DNA from: MFD04580-c1 sp963702995
GTDB lineage: Bacteria; Planctomycetota; Phycisphaerae; Tepidisphaerales; Tepidisphaeraceae
Length of the DNA: 64,000 nucleotides
Reading direction: 5' to 3'
Assembly: GCA_963702995.1 (NCBI GenBank)
Contig: OY969783.1
Span: 6,014,001-6,078,000 of the forward strand
This document shows positions 53,167 through 61,168 of this stretch, one piece after another (the first letter of the stretch is position 1; every line of letters starts with the position of its first letter). Both the position numbers and the translations under genes were made by a program. The notes under the pieces are model-generated. The model saw nothing but the letters and a program-made list of their open reading frames with translations, did no database searches and was not told where the DNA came from.

Positions 53167-53703
53167 TCACGGATTGGACGCCGGCGGCCGATCGGCGGCG
53201 GGCGTTTCGGGCGCAACGCTCACATCGGCGGTCAGCGGCGTGCCGTCGGCGGCCGCCGCAACTTGAAGATCAGCCGCGTACCGCGGCTCGACCCCGCCGC
53301 GCACCGCAATGTGCAGCCGCGCGACCCGCATCCGCCCATGGGGCAGATCGGGCGAGGTCGAAAAGGCGGCGACAATCAACCGATTTCGCGACAGGGCGCG
53401 CGGGTCGTAATAGGGTGCGGCGTTGAAGGCGGCGTGCTCGCCTCCTTCCAGGCTCAACACCGTTGCGTTGCCTTGGGTCGTGCGAAGCTCGAACTGATAG
53501 GCGGCCAGGGGGGTTTCGCGGCTATTGACAAAGACATCGAGCGTCGCAAAGCGAATGGGATCCACACCCTCCGGCGCGTCGGCCGCGGGCGCAGCCGTGC
53601 AGACCCTCCGCGGCGCAAGCGGCGTCACGAGGGCCCCAAGCAGGGCCATCGACACGACGGCCGCCAGGCGAGCGAATCGGACGCGGGCAGGAAAGCCGCT
53701 CAT
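53167..53703 (-). CDS. Exported protein with cohesin-like domain
   Basis: A signal peptide ('RLAAVVSMALLGALVTPLAP') is followed by a single beta-rich domain of ~130 residues: 'IRFATLDVFVNSRETPLAAY', 'QFELRTTQGNATVLSLEGG', 'NRLIVAAFSTSPDLPHGRMR' and 'VARLHIAVRG'. The strand order and the final 'G-x-x-R-V-A-x-L' resemble cohesin domains, which bind dockerins. The gene directly upstream encodes a dockerin and overlaps this one by four bases, which makes the match more credible. The start ATG 53703 follows GGAGG. The cohesin call is by eye and needs structural confirmation. Confidence 0.5.
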   Translation of the reverse strand: MSGFPARVRFARLAAVVSMALLGALVTPLAPRRVCTAAPAADAPEGVDPIRFATLDVFVNSRETPLAAYQFELRTTQGNATVLSLEGGEHAAFNAAPYYDPRALSRNRLIVAAFSTSPDLPHGRMRVARLHIAVRGGVEPRYAADLQVAAAADGTPLTADVSVAPETPAADRPPASNP

Positions 53704-54365
53704 TGCGCCTCCGACAGTCGGCCGACACCATCGCTCGATCGCGAAATCACCCGCCGGGACGGCCCGAAGTTGGCGGCCGCCCGCGCCGTCCGCGGCTGCC
53801 GAAGCGACTCCAGCCCGGCCGCGATGGAACCCAGACGATCGCGATCGGCGTCCGCCAGGCCCGGTTCCACCTGAACCGCCCGGGCCGCCAGCCAGTCCAC
53901 GTCTCGCTGATCGACGACGCCGTCGCCGTTGACATCCCACGCCTTGGGGAGCGGCTGGCCGGAGCGGATCCCCCGCGCCACCGCAAAGGCGTCGAGGATG
54001 TCAACCTTGCCGTTGCCGTCGATGTCCCCCCGAAGAGCCGGCGCGGTCGCGACGGTGCCGGGCGAGGTCGCGCCGGTGCCGGGAACAACGGCAAGAGGGC
54101 TGCCGCGCGGGATGAGTCGCAGGCCAATCAACACGCAAGCAGCCACGGCGGCGACCGAAGCGACGGCCGGCCCGACCCAGCCCAATCGGCCGCGACGCCC
54201 CCTCTTGGCATCGCGGCCCAGGTGGGCGGCGGCGTCGTGAAGGATCCGGGCATCGATCACTGGCGGCACGGCCGGCGTTGGATAGAGGTCCAAGAAAGCG
54301 CGGCCCAACCGATCGGCGGCCGCGTCATTGGGTCTATCTGATAATGGTTCAGCCCGTTCGTCCAT
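53700..54365 (-). CDS. Anti-sigma-like membrane protein with dockerin domain
   Basis: This 221-residue protein has a cytoplasmic N-terminal ~65 residues, one membrane helix ('WVGPAVASVAAVAACVLIGL') and an exported C-terminus. The exported part has a type I dockerin with two EF-hand-like loops: 'GDIDGNGKVDILDAFAVARG' near residue 113 and 'WDVNGDGVVDQRDVDWLAAR' near residue 145. The gene order (ECF sigma, then a single-span protein) is that of sigma/anti-sigma pairs. No zinc anti-sigma motif (HxxxCxxC) is seen. A dockerin on such a protein is unusual. It overlaps the cohesin-like gene by ATGA. Confidence 0.72.
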   Translation of the reverse strand: MDERAEPLSDRPNDAAADRLGRAFLDLYPTPAVPPVIDARILHDAAAHLGRDAKRGRRGRLGWVGPAVASVAAVAACVLIGLRLIPRGSPLAVVPGTGATSPGTVATAPALRGDIDGNGKVDILDAFAVARGIRSGQPLPKAWDVNGDGVVDQRDVDWLAARAVQVEPGLADADRDRLGSIAAGLESLRQPRTARAAANFGPSRRVISRSSDGVGRLSEAQ

Positions 54366-54440
54366 CGGTTTCCCGGCCTCACAACTGATTCAGGGCGTGG
54401 GTTCGCCGTTTGGTTCATCACTCGAACAGAAAAAGTGGCA

Positions 54441-54998
54441 TCAGGCAGGGTCGAAATACGCCCGCGTCCGCGGGTCGGCCCGGAGTGTCGCTAAGGCATT
54501 GTCAATACGTGATTTGACCGTCCCCGCGGGGATGCCCATGGCCGCGGCGATCTCTTCCATGCTCATTCCATCGACAAAGCGCATCAGGAGAACCTCGCGA
54601 TGCGTGTCGGGGAGCCGTCCCAGGACGATCGACAGTTCGCCGCGCGCCTGGCTTGGGGCTGGCGAAGAGTCGTCGGCCGCCTTGCTGGCCTCGACGGCCG
54701 CGTCGTCGGCATTCATCCGGACGCGTTTTCGGCGGGAAGCCAGGGCCAGGTGCTTGACCACCGGATAGAGGAACGTCGTCATCGCCGCGGTGAGGCGAAA
54801 ACCGGGGAACTTTCGCGCCAGGTATGAGAAGGCTTCCTGAAGCACGTCGAGCGCGTCGTCCTCGTGGCCGGTGAATCGGAATGCGAGCCGCACGACCCAG
54901 TCGCGATGGCGATGATAGAGCGCGTCGAACGCCGACCGCTCGCCGCCGTTGATCGCGGCGATCAATTCTAAATCGGTTCGGGGGTCTTGGCTCGACAT
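54441..54998 (-). CDS. ECF-type RNA polymerase sigma factor
   Basis: This 185-residue sigma-70 family extracytoplasmic-function factor has region 2 'ALDVLQEAFSYLARKFPGF' and region 4 'LPDTHREVLLMRFVDGMSME' with the helix-turn-helix 'EEIAAAMGIPAGTVKSRID'. It would direct RNA polymerase to its own regulon, probably including this operon. It is the first of four genes: sigma, dockerin membrane protein, cohesin-like protein, VIT/VWA. A 75-base gap follows it. The start ATG 54998 lacks an obvious ribosome site. The signal sensed is unknown. Confidence 0.9.
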   Translation of the reverse strand: MSSQDPRTDLELIAAINGGERSAFDALYHRHRDWVVRLAFRFTGHEDDALDVLQEAFSYLARKFPGFRLTAAMTTFLYPVVKHLALASRRKRVRMNADDAAVEASKAADDSSPAPSQARGELSIVLGRLPDTHREVLLMRFVDGMSMEEIAAAMGIPAGTVKSRIDNALATLRADPRTRAYFDPA

Positions 54999-55151
54999 GA
55001 ATGGATGGCGCGGCGTGCCCCTCGGGTTGCATCGGCAGCGCGGCGCGCCGCGGTGGGGAGCGTAACGTCACTTGGTCCAGCAGCCAAACGTCTACAACGT
55101 TGGGCGTGGTTCACCTCGCCAGCGACCATGGGTGGCGGCGTAGGCGACGCC

Positions 55152-56534
55152 CTACAAGCCTCGGTCGGTCAATCGCTTGTCCAGGGCGGTGGGGCCGTGG
55201 GATGTGAGGGCGACCGGCGCTTTGACGGCGTGACCAATAGCCCACAAAAAGGCGTCGTCACTATCGCCATTGATTGGCTCGTACATGGGCTGGCAGGCTT
55301 GAACCGAGGCCGTTCGGGCGGCCGCCTCGGCGTCGGGGTCGATCCTGTCCGCGCGGATTGCGTGGATGCGGCCCGCTTCGACCTCGAACCATCGATCGCG
55401 CGTTGCGGGGGTCAACCCCGCGGGCGGTCGATAGCCCGTGCAGAGTTGCCGCGGCAGCGCGGCGATCCGATCGACGTGGGTGATCGCGAGGGAATTGACA
55501 CCACCGGCCGCCGCAACGGCGTAGCGCGCGGCGACGGCGTCGAAAAGGCCGGTCCGAAAGGCTCCCTGCCACCCGCTGTCAACGTTATGCCGCTCCGGAA
55601 GCAGTGCCCGCAGTGACGGGTCTTCTGTCATCAGCGGCCCGGGGCCGTGGCGGGTGAAGAAGGTCCGAAGCACCCCGAGCCGCGTACGGCGGCCGCCCCA
55701 GCCGGACTCGTTGAGAAGTCTCTCCGCGTTGTCGAATGTCGTCGTGCTCCAGGTCGTAAACGGGTGGAATCCCCACGTCTCATCCAACAGCACCCCCTGA
55801 GCTCCTTCGAGCAGGATTGCGTCGTGCGAATCGAGCAGGCGGGCGATCTGAGGTCCGGAAGCGATGGTCGCCTGCCGCGCAACCGCCGCGTAATTGGCGA
55901 CGGCGGCGTCGATCCAGGTCAGGCGCGTCAGGGTCTCGACGGCAAGCCGGGCGCGGGGGTGGCCCGCCACGGCCCGAACCTCCTCCCGCAACATGTCGGC
56001 CTTTCGTGTGGCGATCTGTGTGAGCCGGCGCGCGACCTCCGTCCGACGGCCGAGATCACCTGCCCGGATGACCACGGCATCCGGACTGAGCAGGTCGCTC
56101 ACCAGCTCCCCAACCCCCATTCCACACGTCCCATGCGCCCTCTCGCCGCGCATGAGTTCGCGAACCTGATTTGCGGCCTGGTGAGCCGGCGTGATAACCG
56201 GGCAGCGGGCGTCGATGGTGAGCCCTTGGAACGGGTCGGACGACATTAGCGCCCGAAGGTGCGCCGACTCGTTCAGGAGCGCGTAGGGCTCGATCAGCAC
56301 AAATCGCGACAGAAGCGTCGCGACACCGGTCACCAGCCCGCCGCTTCCGAATTGCGAGAACGTGTGGTGGCGGCCGTCGGAGGTCACCACATTGTGCGCG
56401 GCCTGCGGCCCTCCGTTGAATCGCACCACCAGCCGCGCGCCGGTTCGGCGGGCGAGGAAGTCCACGACCGTCCCCTTCCCGGAATCGCCGAAGGCCAGAT
56501 CGACAACGAGAATGGCTTGGCGATCGACGGCCAT
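55152..56534 (-). CDS. Divergent adenylosuccinate synthetase-like enzyme
   Basis: This 460-residue protein has the PurA fold. PurA ligates IMP and aspartate using GTP. The P-loop is 'FGDSGKGTVVDFLA' (QWGDEGKG in PurA), so the catalytic Asp is kept and the Glu changed to Ser. 'RFNGGPQAAHNV' keeps the His of NAGHTV. The second signature TTGRGIGP is altered to 'GTCGMGVGELVSD', and 'STTTFDNAERLL' replaces the SSNTTAGG region. 'FFTRHGPGPLMTED' and 'AITHVDRI' match later blocks. The IMP site is thus probably changed. It is encoded with a VWA protein and a pseudokinase, not with purine genes. Confidence 0.78.
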   Translation of the reverse strand: MAVDRQAILVVDLAFGDSGKGTVVDFLARRTGARLVVRFNGGPQAAHNVVTSDGRHHTFSQFGSGGLVTGVATLLSRFVLIEPYALLNESAHLRALMSSDPFQGLTIDARCPVITPAHQAANQVRELMRGERAHGTCGMGVGELVSDLLSPDAVVIRAGDLGRRTEVARRLTQIATRKADMLREEVRAVAGHPRARLAVETLTRLTWIDAAVANYAAVARQATIASGPQIARLLDSHDAILLEGAQGVLLDETWGFHPFTTWSTTTFDNAERLLNESGWGGRRTRLGVLRTFFTRHGPGPLMTEDPSLRALLPERHNVDSGWQGAFRTGLFDAVAARYAVAAAGGVNSLAITHVDRIAALPRQLCTGYRPPAGLTPATRDRWFEVEAGRIHAIRADRIDPDAEAAARTASVQACQPMYEPINGDSDDAFLWAIGHAVKAPVALTSHGPTALDKRLTDRGL

Positions 56535-56572
56535 CAAATCGGCGATTTAATCGTTCCGGCCCGACCCGTGCC

Positions 56573-57556
56573 TCATAACCGCCGCGAGCGGTCGGGCGGC
56601 GTCACCGTCGCGTCGGGCGGTGTCACCGTCGGCCCCAGCGGGAAGATGGAGCCGAGCGCCCGGCTGACCCGTTCGATCGTCTTGCCGACGACGCCGCGGC
56701 TTTGCATTTGATCGACGCCCTGGCCCAGATCGATCGCCCCTTCGTTCATTCCGATCGTAAGGCCGATGCACTCGGAGGTGTCCTCGGGGCTGTCGAGCCG
56801 GAGCACCGACTGCTCGCCCAGGAGCCTCGACCAGAACGTGATCACCCCCTGATCTTTCCCGTGTGATGCGCCGCCGGGGATGATGTAATAGAGGTGATAG
56901 CGTTGGCGGGCTTCGGCGACGATGTCGGCGATGGGGATGTCGGCCTGAAGCGTCCCCGGCCCGATCAGCCGATTGACTTCGGCGGCGCTGACCGCCGGGT
57001 AAGCCATCTCGTCGCCGATCATGAAAAGGTAGCCTTTGCGCTGCCGCTTCTCCCAGCAGTCGATCGCTGTGTGGCGGGCAGCGACGTAGAACATCAGCTC
57101 GTACGACTCGGTCATCTGACCGCCGCCTCCCCCTTCGAGCACCATGCTCTCCAGTTGCTGATCCATCCGATTGTCGGATTCGAATTGCCCCACCTGGAGC
57201 GGCACCTCGTCACATGTCGCGTCGCCGACGGCCGCGAACAGGATCTGCGGGTGCGGGATGTATCTGTGGCCGAGCATCAGCTCGTGCAGGCGGGGCAGGT
57301 CGGCGTGGATGCCTCGGACGACCTTTCCCATCGAGCCGGTGACATCGAGGCTGATCAGGATCGAGTTGGAATCGGGGTGATCGGCGCTGTCGCGGCTTTC
57401 GCGCGGCCGCAGTCCGTGCGGGTCGAGTGTCTGGTGCGGCCTCAACCGCCCGGAACGGACCGCGTCGTTGCTGTAGTCGAACGCATCCTTCCCGATCGCC
57501 GCCCGCGCCACGGCTCGGTCGTGATAGGTTGAAGGGGACCAGTATCCGCTTCCCAT
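56573..57556 (-). CDS. VWA-domain protein
   Basis: This 327-residue soluble protein has a single von Willebrand A domain. The MIDAS metal motif is 'ISLDVTGSMGKVV' near residue 72, with 'GGGGGQMTESYELM' and 'YLFMIGDEMAYPAV' as later elements. The N-terminal 'YWSPSTYHDRAVARAAIGKD' segment is conserved in similar proteins of unknown function. GGAGG lies five bases before ATG 57556. It lies between the pseudokinase (79 bases upstream) and the PurA-like gene (38 bases downstream). VWA domains mediate metal-dependent binding, so it probably assembles the other two proteins. Confidence 0.8.
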   Translation of the reverse strand: MGSGYWSPSTYHDRAVARAAIGKDAFDYSNDAVRSGRLRPHQTLDPHGLRPRESRDSADHPDSNSILISLDVTGSMGKVVRGIHADLPRLHELMLGHRYIPHPQILFAAVGDATCDEVPLQVGQFESDNRMDQQLESMVLEGGGGGQMTESYELMFYVAARHTAIDCWEKRQRKGYLFMIGDEMAYPAVSAAEVNRLIGPGTLQADIPIADIVAEARQRYHLYYIIPGGASHGKDQGVITFWSRLLGEQSVLRLDSPEDTSECIGLTIGMNEGAIDLGQGVDQMQSRGVVGKTIERVSRALGSIFPLGPTVTPPDATVTPPDRSRRL

Positions 57557-57635
57557 GATTCCTCCACTGACGAAGATGATGTGGCGACTGCCGCATCGCC
57601 GGGGACCACCAGGGCACGCCGGCCACGCGGCCCAA

Positions 57636-58634
57636 TCAGCCCGGGCCATGCCGCGGCCGCGGCGGCATCTCCAGCACCCGAAATTGCCGCGGCCCCCAGA
57701 GCGTTTCGATGAGGCGATCGAAGTCCTCGAGCAGCTTCTCGGCTCCCGAAGCCGGGCCGACGCCATGGGCCGACGGCGCCATGCATCGGGAAAGATACCG
57801 CTGGATCGCCGGGGCGACCGTCGGCGGGCACGCCCCTTCGACCGGGTCTCCGCCGAGCAGCTCGACCATGCACCGCGCGCCCAGGGCGATGTCCATCCCC
57901 GGCTCGGGCGGCTGGCGGGTCGCGCCCTGCCGCTTGTACCACGGCAGGTAACTTCCGGTGATGATCCGCACCGGCACGCGGGACGTCGTCCCCGCGCCGT
58001 GGGCGGCGACGCACCAGTCGATCAGCACGAGCTTGTGCTCTTTCGGCTCGATCAGCACGTGCATCGGGAGGACCGCGCAGTGGACCACCCCGGCGGCGTG
58101 AACCAGGCCCAGCGCCGTCAACAGTCGCCGCCAGACCCAGGCCATGTCGCGTGCGTCCAGGCCCGGCCGGTGGCACGCCGCCACCTCGCCGAGCGTGTAC
58201 AGCTCGTCGGCGGATCGGATGGCCTCATGATATCGCAGAACGTTCGCCTGCCGAACCGAGTCCTCACCGCCGACGCCGAACGACACGACCAGCGAGGGGA
58301 CGAACGGCCGCGTCACGGAGGAGAGCTGCAGGCGGCGGAGGATGGAGGCCTCGTTCAGAACCAGCTCATTCGCCGCCGGGTCCCGCGCGACCTTAGCGAT
58401 CCCTTCGACCTCCGCACCGCCCGAGGCGAACTGGCACCGGTACAATGTGCAGACCGAGCCGACGGCGATGCGATCGAGCATTCGATAGCGGGTGCCGGCG
58501 ACGAGCATCTCCATCGGCGAAGCATCCGCCGCCGCGGCGGCCGCGTCGCGCATGCCGCAATGCGGGCAGAATTTCGATGAGCTTCCGCTCGCAATCGCAT
58601 GGAAACAGCGCGGGCATGTGTAGGCGATTGCCAT
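57636..58634 (-). CDS. Zinc-ribbon pseudokinase
   Basis: This 332-residue protein has an N-terminal zinc ribbon ('YTCPRCFHAIAS', 'FCPHCGMRD') and a protein-kinase-like domain. The kinase features are weakened. The HRD catalytic loop is 'GVVHCAVLPMHVLI', lacking the Asp, and the DFG region is 'LVLIDWCVAAHG'. The lysine may be in 'GIAKVARDPAANE'. So it is probably a pseudokinase that binds nucleotide or partners. It is the first gene of a three-gene set with a VWA protein and a PurA-like enzyme. No membrane segment is seen. The start ATG 58634 begins exactly with the zinc ribbon. Confidence 0.78.
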   Translation of the reverse strand: MAIAYTCPRCFHAIASGSSSKFCPHCGMRDAAAAAADASPMEMLVAGTRYRMLDRIAVGSVCTLYRCQFASGGAEVEGIAKVARDPAANELVLNEASILRRLQLSSVTRPFVPSLVVSFGVGGEDSVRQANVLRYHEAIRSADELYTLGEVAACHRPGLDARDMAWVWRRLLTALGLVHAAGVVHCAVLPMHVLIEPKEHKLVLIDWCVAAHGAGTTSRVPVRIITGSYLPWYKRQGATRQPPEPGMDIALGARCMVELLGGDPVEGACPPTVAPAIQRYLSRCMAPSAHGVGPASGAEKLLEDFDRLIETLWGPRQFRVLEMPPRPRHGPG

Positions 58635-58783
58635 CAGGACTGTTCCGGAGCGGCGCCGATGACTCAGCCATCTGCGTCAGAGACTATACCCCAGGCGGCG
58701 CTAGCAAAAGAGGGCCGCCAGCGAGCCTGTCCTACCGCTTTAGAAATGTCAGGGGTTTTCACTGCAGTAGAAATGTCAGGGTC

Positions 58784-58832
58784 CCCGGGGTCAGGGCTTC
58801 GGAGGCGTAGCCTCCGGAGCCCTGACCCCGGG
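58784..58832. terminator. Strong hairpin at the transposase 3' end
   Basis: 23-bp arms with one mismatch and a three-base loop (CCCGGGGTCAGGGCT ... AGCCCTGACCCCGGG) overlap the last codons of the transposase. It probably ends the transposase transcript and may block entry of outside transcription. Confidence 0.6.
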
Positions 58833-60089
58833 ACGCGAATCTCCACACGCCGGACGACGGTTGAACGGGTGCGACGCCGATGGCACGTAACGCTTGTTGT
58901 TCTTCACAGGCTCCTTCGCCTTCTTTGCCTTCGCCGGCCCCGGACGCGCGGACAACTCCATGCATGCCAGCGACTCCACGCCGTAACGCACCAGCAAGTC
59001 CCCCCCCGCCTTCTCCATCACCATCACGCGTCGCCCTGGACGTGGCAGGTCCAGCCCCGCGTGCCGCGCGTCGATTTGCAGCACACGCCCACGCCATTGC
59101 ACGCACCAGTCACGCCCAACCGCACGCTCCTCACGCTCGCAGAGCACCTCGTCAAGCTTCACCCCCACCGGCAGCTTCCGGTGGGCGTCGGACCTCTTCA
59201 CCGCCGCCACGCCGAACTTCTCGTTGAACCGCTTCAGGAACGATTCCTCCAGCAGCACGTTCGCCGCCTCCATCGTCCAGACCCCTCGCAGCGTCAGCTC
59301 CTTCACCAGGCGGTCCTGCAGCGTCCCGTTCATCCGCTCCACGCGCCCCTTGGCCTGGGGGCTGTTCGCCAGGATCAACTCCACTCCAAGCTCTTTCATC
59401 GCTCGCCCGAACTGCGTCAACGTCGGCTCGCCATCGGCGGTTTCACCCCGGTAAATCCCCGCTTTATCCACATACACCGCACGCGGCAGCCCGCGTGATC
59501 GAACGTAGCGGCCCATCACGTCGAACGCCGCCGACATCATCTCCTTCTCATAGAACCGCGCCATCACCCGGCCGGTCGCGTCGTCCACCATCACCATCAG
59601 GCAGCACCACGGCCCACGCCCTCCCAACCAGTCGTGCCAGCTCCCGTCCATCTGCACCAACTCCCCGGCGCGACTGCGACGCGGCCGACGCAGCCGATGC
59701 TTGCCACGCTTACGCCGCCGCTCGAACAACCCCGCGGCACGCAGCCACCGCCCCAGCGCGTCCGGACTAATCGTCTGACCGTCCTCCGCAGCCAGATATT
59801 CACACGCCAGCGTCGGGCCGAAACCCGCGTACTTCTGACGGTACAACTTCAGGATCGCCGTCCGCCTGACGTCATCCGTCCTGCGGTTGGACGACCGCCC
59901 GCGAAGCTGGTGCGCAAGGCCTGCGTCACCCTGCGCCGCGTACCGCCGCTTCAACCGCCACATCTGCCGCTCCGTCACCTCCAGCAGCAACGCCGCCTCC
60001 GACACCGACATCTCACCGTCACGCACCTTGCACAAAACTTCCAGTCGCCGCCGCTCCTTCGCGCTCAACGAAATTGTTCCCATCCCCAC
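58791..60089 (-). CDS. Transposase, ISNCY/ISDol1-like DDE integrase type
   Basis: This 432-residue transposase would cut and join the ends of the surrounding IS. The N-terminal helix-turn-helix regions include 'LCKVRDGEMSVSEAALLLEV' and 'MWRLKRRYAAQGDAGLAHQL'. The catalytic core has D in 'LVQMDGSWHDWLGG', D in 'RAVYVDKAGIYRGE' and E in 'KGRVERMNGTLQDRL', the DDE triad. A C-terminal beta-rich piece and a basic tail ('GPAKAKKAKEPVKNNKRYVP') follow. The frame is intact, so the element may be active. The start is ATG 60089 or 60083. Confidence 0.9.
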   Translation of the reverse strand: MGMGTISLSAKERRRLEVLCKVRDGEMSVSEAALLLEVTERQMWRLKRRYAAQGDAGLAHQLRGRSSNRRTDDVRRTAILKLYRQKYAGFGPTLACEYLAAEDGQTISPDALGRWLRAAGLFERRRKRGKHRLRRPRRSRAGELVQMDGSWHDWLGGRGPWCCLMVMVDDATGRVMARFYEKEMMSAAFDVMGRYVRSRGLPRAVYVDKAGIYRGETADGEPTLTQFGRAMKELGVELILANSPQAKGRVERMNGTLQDRLVKELTLRGVWTMEAANVLLEESFLKRFNEKFGVAAVKRSDAHRKLPVGVKLDEVLCEREERAVGRDWCVQWRGRVLQIDARHAGLDLPRPGRRVMVMEKAGGDLLVRYGVESLACMELSARPGPAKAKKAKEPVKNNKRYVPSASHPFNRRPACGDSRPGVRAPEATPPKP

Positions 60090-60193
60090 GAGCTATAACG
60101 AGCGCGACACTGACATTTCTAAAGCGGTAGAACCCTGACATTTCTAAAGCGGGGAAACCCTGACATTTCTATCGCGGTACAACAGGGCCGCCA

Positions 60194-60326
60194 GCGAGCC
60201 GCGACCGGTAAGAGGCTGTCGGAAAACTGGTAACATCGACCTAACGACCGCCGTTTTCGAGCGAAAAACGAGGCATTTTTCGACGATTTTGGGGTTTTTC
60301 GACAGTCTGTAACGGTCGCGGCTCGC
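60194..60326. repeat. 133-bp nested inverted-repeat element
   Basis: Perfect 14-bp inverted ends (GCGAGCCGCGACCG at 60194-60207 and complement at 60313-60326) surround a second inverted pair, GGCTGTCGGAAAA and TTTTTCGACAGTC. The inner ends resemble IS termini, so the core may be a MITE. It directly adjoins the IS target duplication, which overlaps its left end. Confidence 0.65.
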
Positions 60327-60365
60327 AGGGCGACTTAACGGCTGCGGCAGCCGGTAGACTTCAGC

Positions 60366-60880
60366 ATGGAGACATCTATGTCCGAAGAACTTGAATCGCA
60401 AAAGCTGGCGCTGATCGCGGCCATCCACGCCGCGTTCGGCGACGTCCGCCTTGCGCAGGCCGTTCGCTTCACCAGGCGCGGGCGGTCGATGACTACGAGT
60501 CCGACGATGTCATCCAGGAACGCCGATCCCTTGACACCGAAGATCGCTGGCAGGACATCCCCGACGAAAAACTCGTACAGCTCCATGACACCCTCTCCTT
60601 CATGGACGCCGAAGGCATGCGCTTTCATCTCCCGCGATTCATGCTCTTTCACATCGAGCATGCATCATCTGGAAACGTGGGCGCCTCCGCTGCCTCTCAC
60701 TCGCTGCGAGGTCCGGGCAACAACGAGCACTACGCGAACGACCAGCTCGCTAATCAGCAATACGCGCTCTTCACGACGGAACAGTTGGCCACGCTGATCG
60801 CGTTCAGAACGTTTGATCAAGAACGGGAATCCGAGGCCCAGGAACATTGGGGCCGCTCGAATCGCCGCAAGAGCAACTGA
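60366..60880 (+). CDS. DUF6714-like protein, one apparent frameshift
   Basis: Two frames together make a ~170-residue protein of the DUF6714 type. The first (from ATG 60366 or 60378) gives 'ELESQKLALIAAIHAAFGDV'. After a shift near 60465 the other frame gives 'LHQARAVDDYESDDVIQERR', 'EDRWQDIPDEKLVQLHDTLS' and 'FMDAEGMRFHLPRFMLFHIE'. These are the conserved LHxAxxxDD...D-x-x-W-x-x-I blocks. The family's function is unknown. The gene lies downstream of the IS and has no co-directional operon partner. Nothing else is seen in the following 288 bases. Confidence 0.6.
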
Positions 60881-61168
60881 AACAAAACCTTCCGCCCATT
60901 TCGCTATATTTTAGTCGGCCACTGCGCTTATTTGTGTTACACGCCGCGGCCCGTGGACCGAGGGTGTCACTCGGCTACATTTCCAACCCTCGACACCCTC
61001 GCAAGAGGTATGATCTTTTCGTAGCGATCGGTGTCTAGCTTTTGCGCGGCCGTTTGTCTGGACTGTCATGCGGGATACCGAGGCGCATACAATGCGGTCG
61101 GCCGGGCGTGAAGAATGATCTTTGATTGGCCCCCGTTTTCGATGCGGCCGCTCGCGAGGGAGGTCTTC

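Larger units (their letters stand above)
58728..60184 (-). mobile_element. Complete insertion sequence (ISNCY/IS1202-like)
   Basis: The element is 1457 bp. The ends are 27-bp imperfect terminal inverted repeats, TGTCCTACCGCTTTAGAAAT... (left) and the complement of ...TACCGCGATAGAAATGTCAGGG (right), with four mismatches. It is flanked by a 16-bp direct repeat GGGCCGCCAGCGAGCC at 58712-58727 and 60185-60200, the expected target duplication. Copies of AGAAATGTCAG occur twice at the left end and three times at the right end, probable transposase-binding sites. One transposase gene fills the middle. Long target duplications occur in IS1202/ISTde1-type elements. Confidence 0.88.

Noticed and set aside
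55261..56249. Plus-strand frames opposite the PurA-like gene
   Set aside because: They have no motifs and are Arg/Pro-rich; the minus-strand frame contains ordered PurA blocks.
60105..60180. Three tandem-like CTGACATTTCT repeats, CRISPR-like at first sight
   Set aside because: They are subterminal repeats of the IS with short irregular spacing, and no spacers or cas genes are present.
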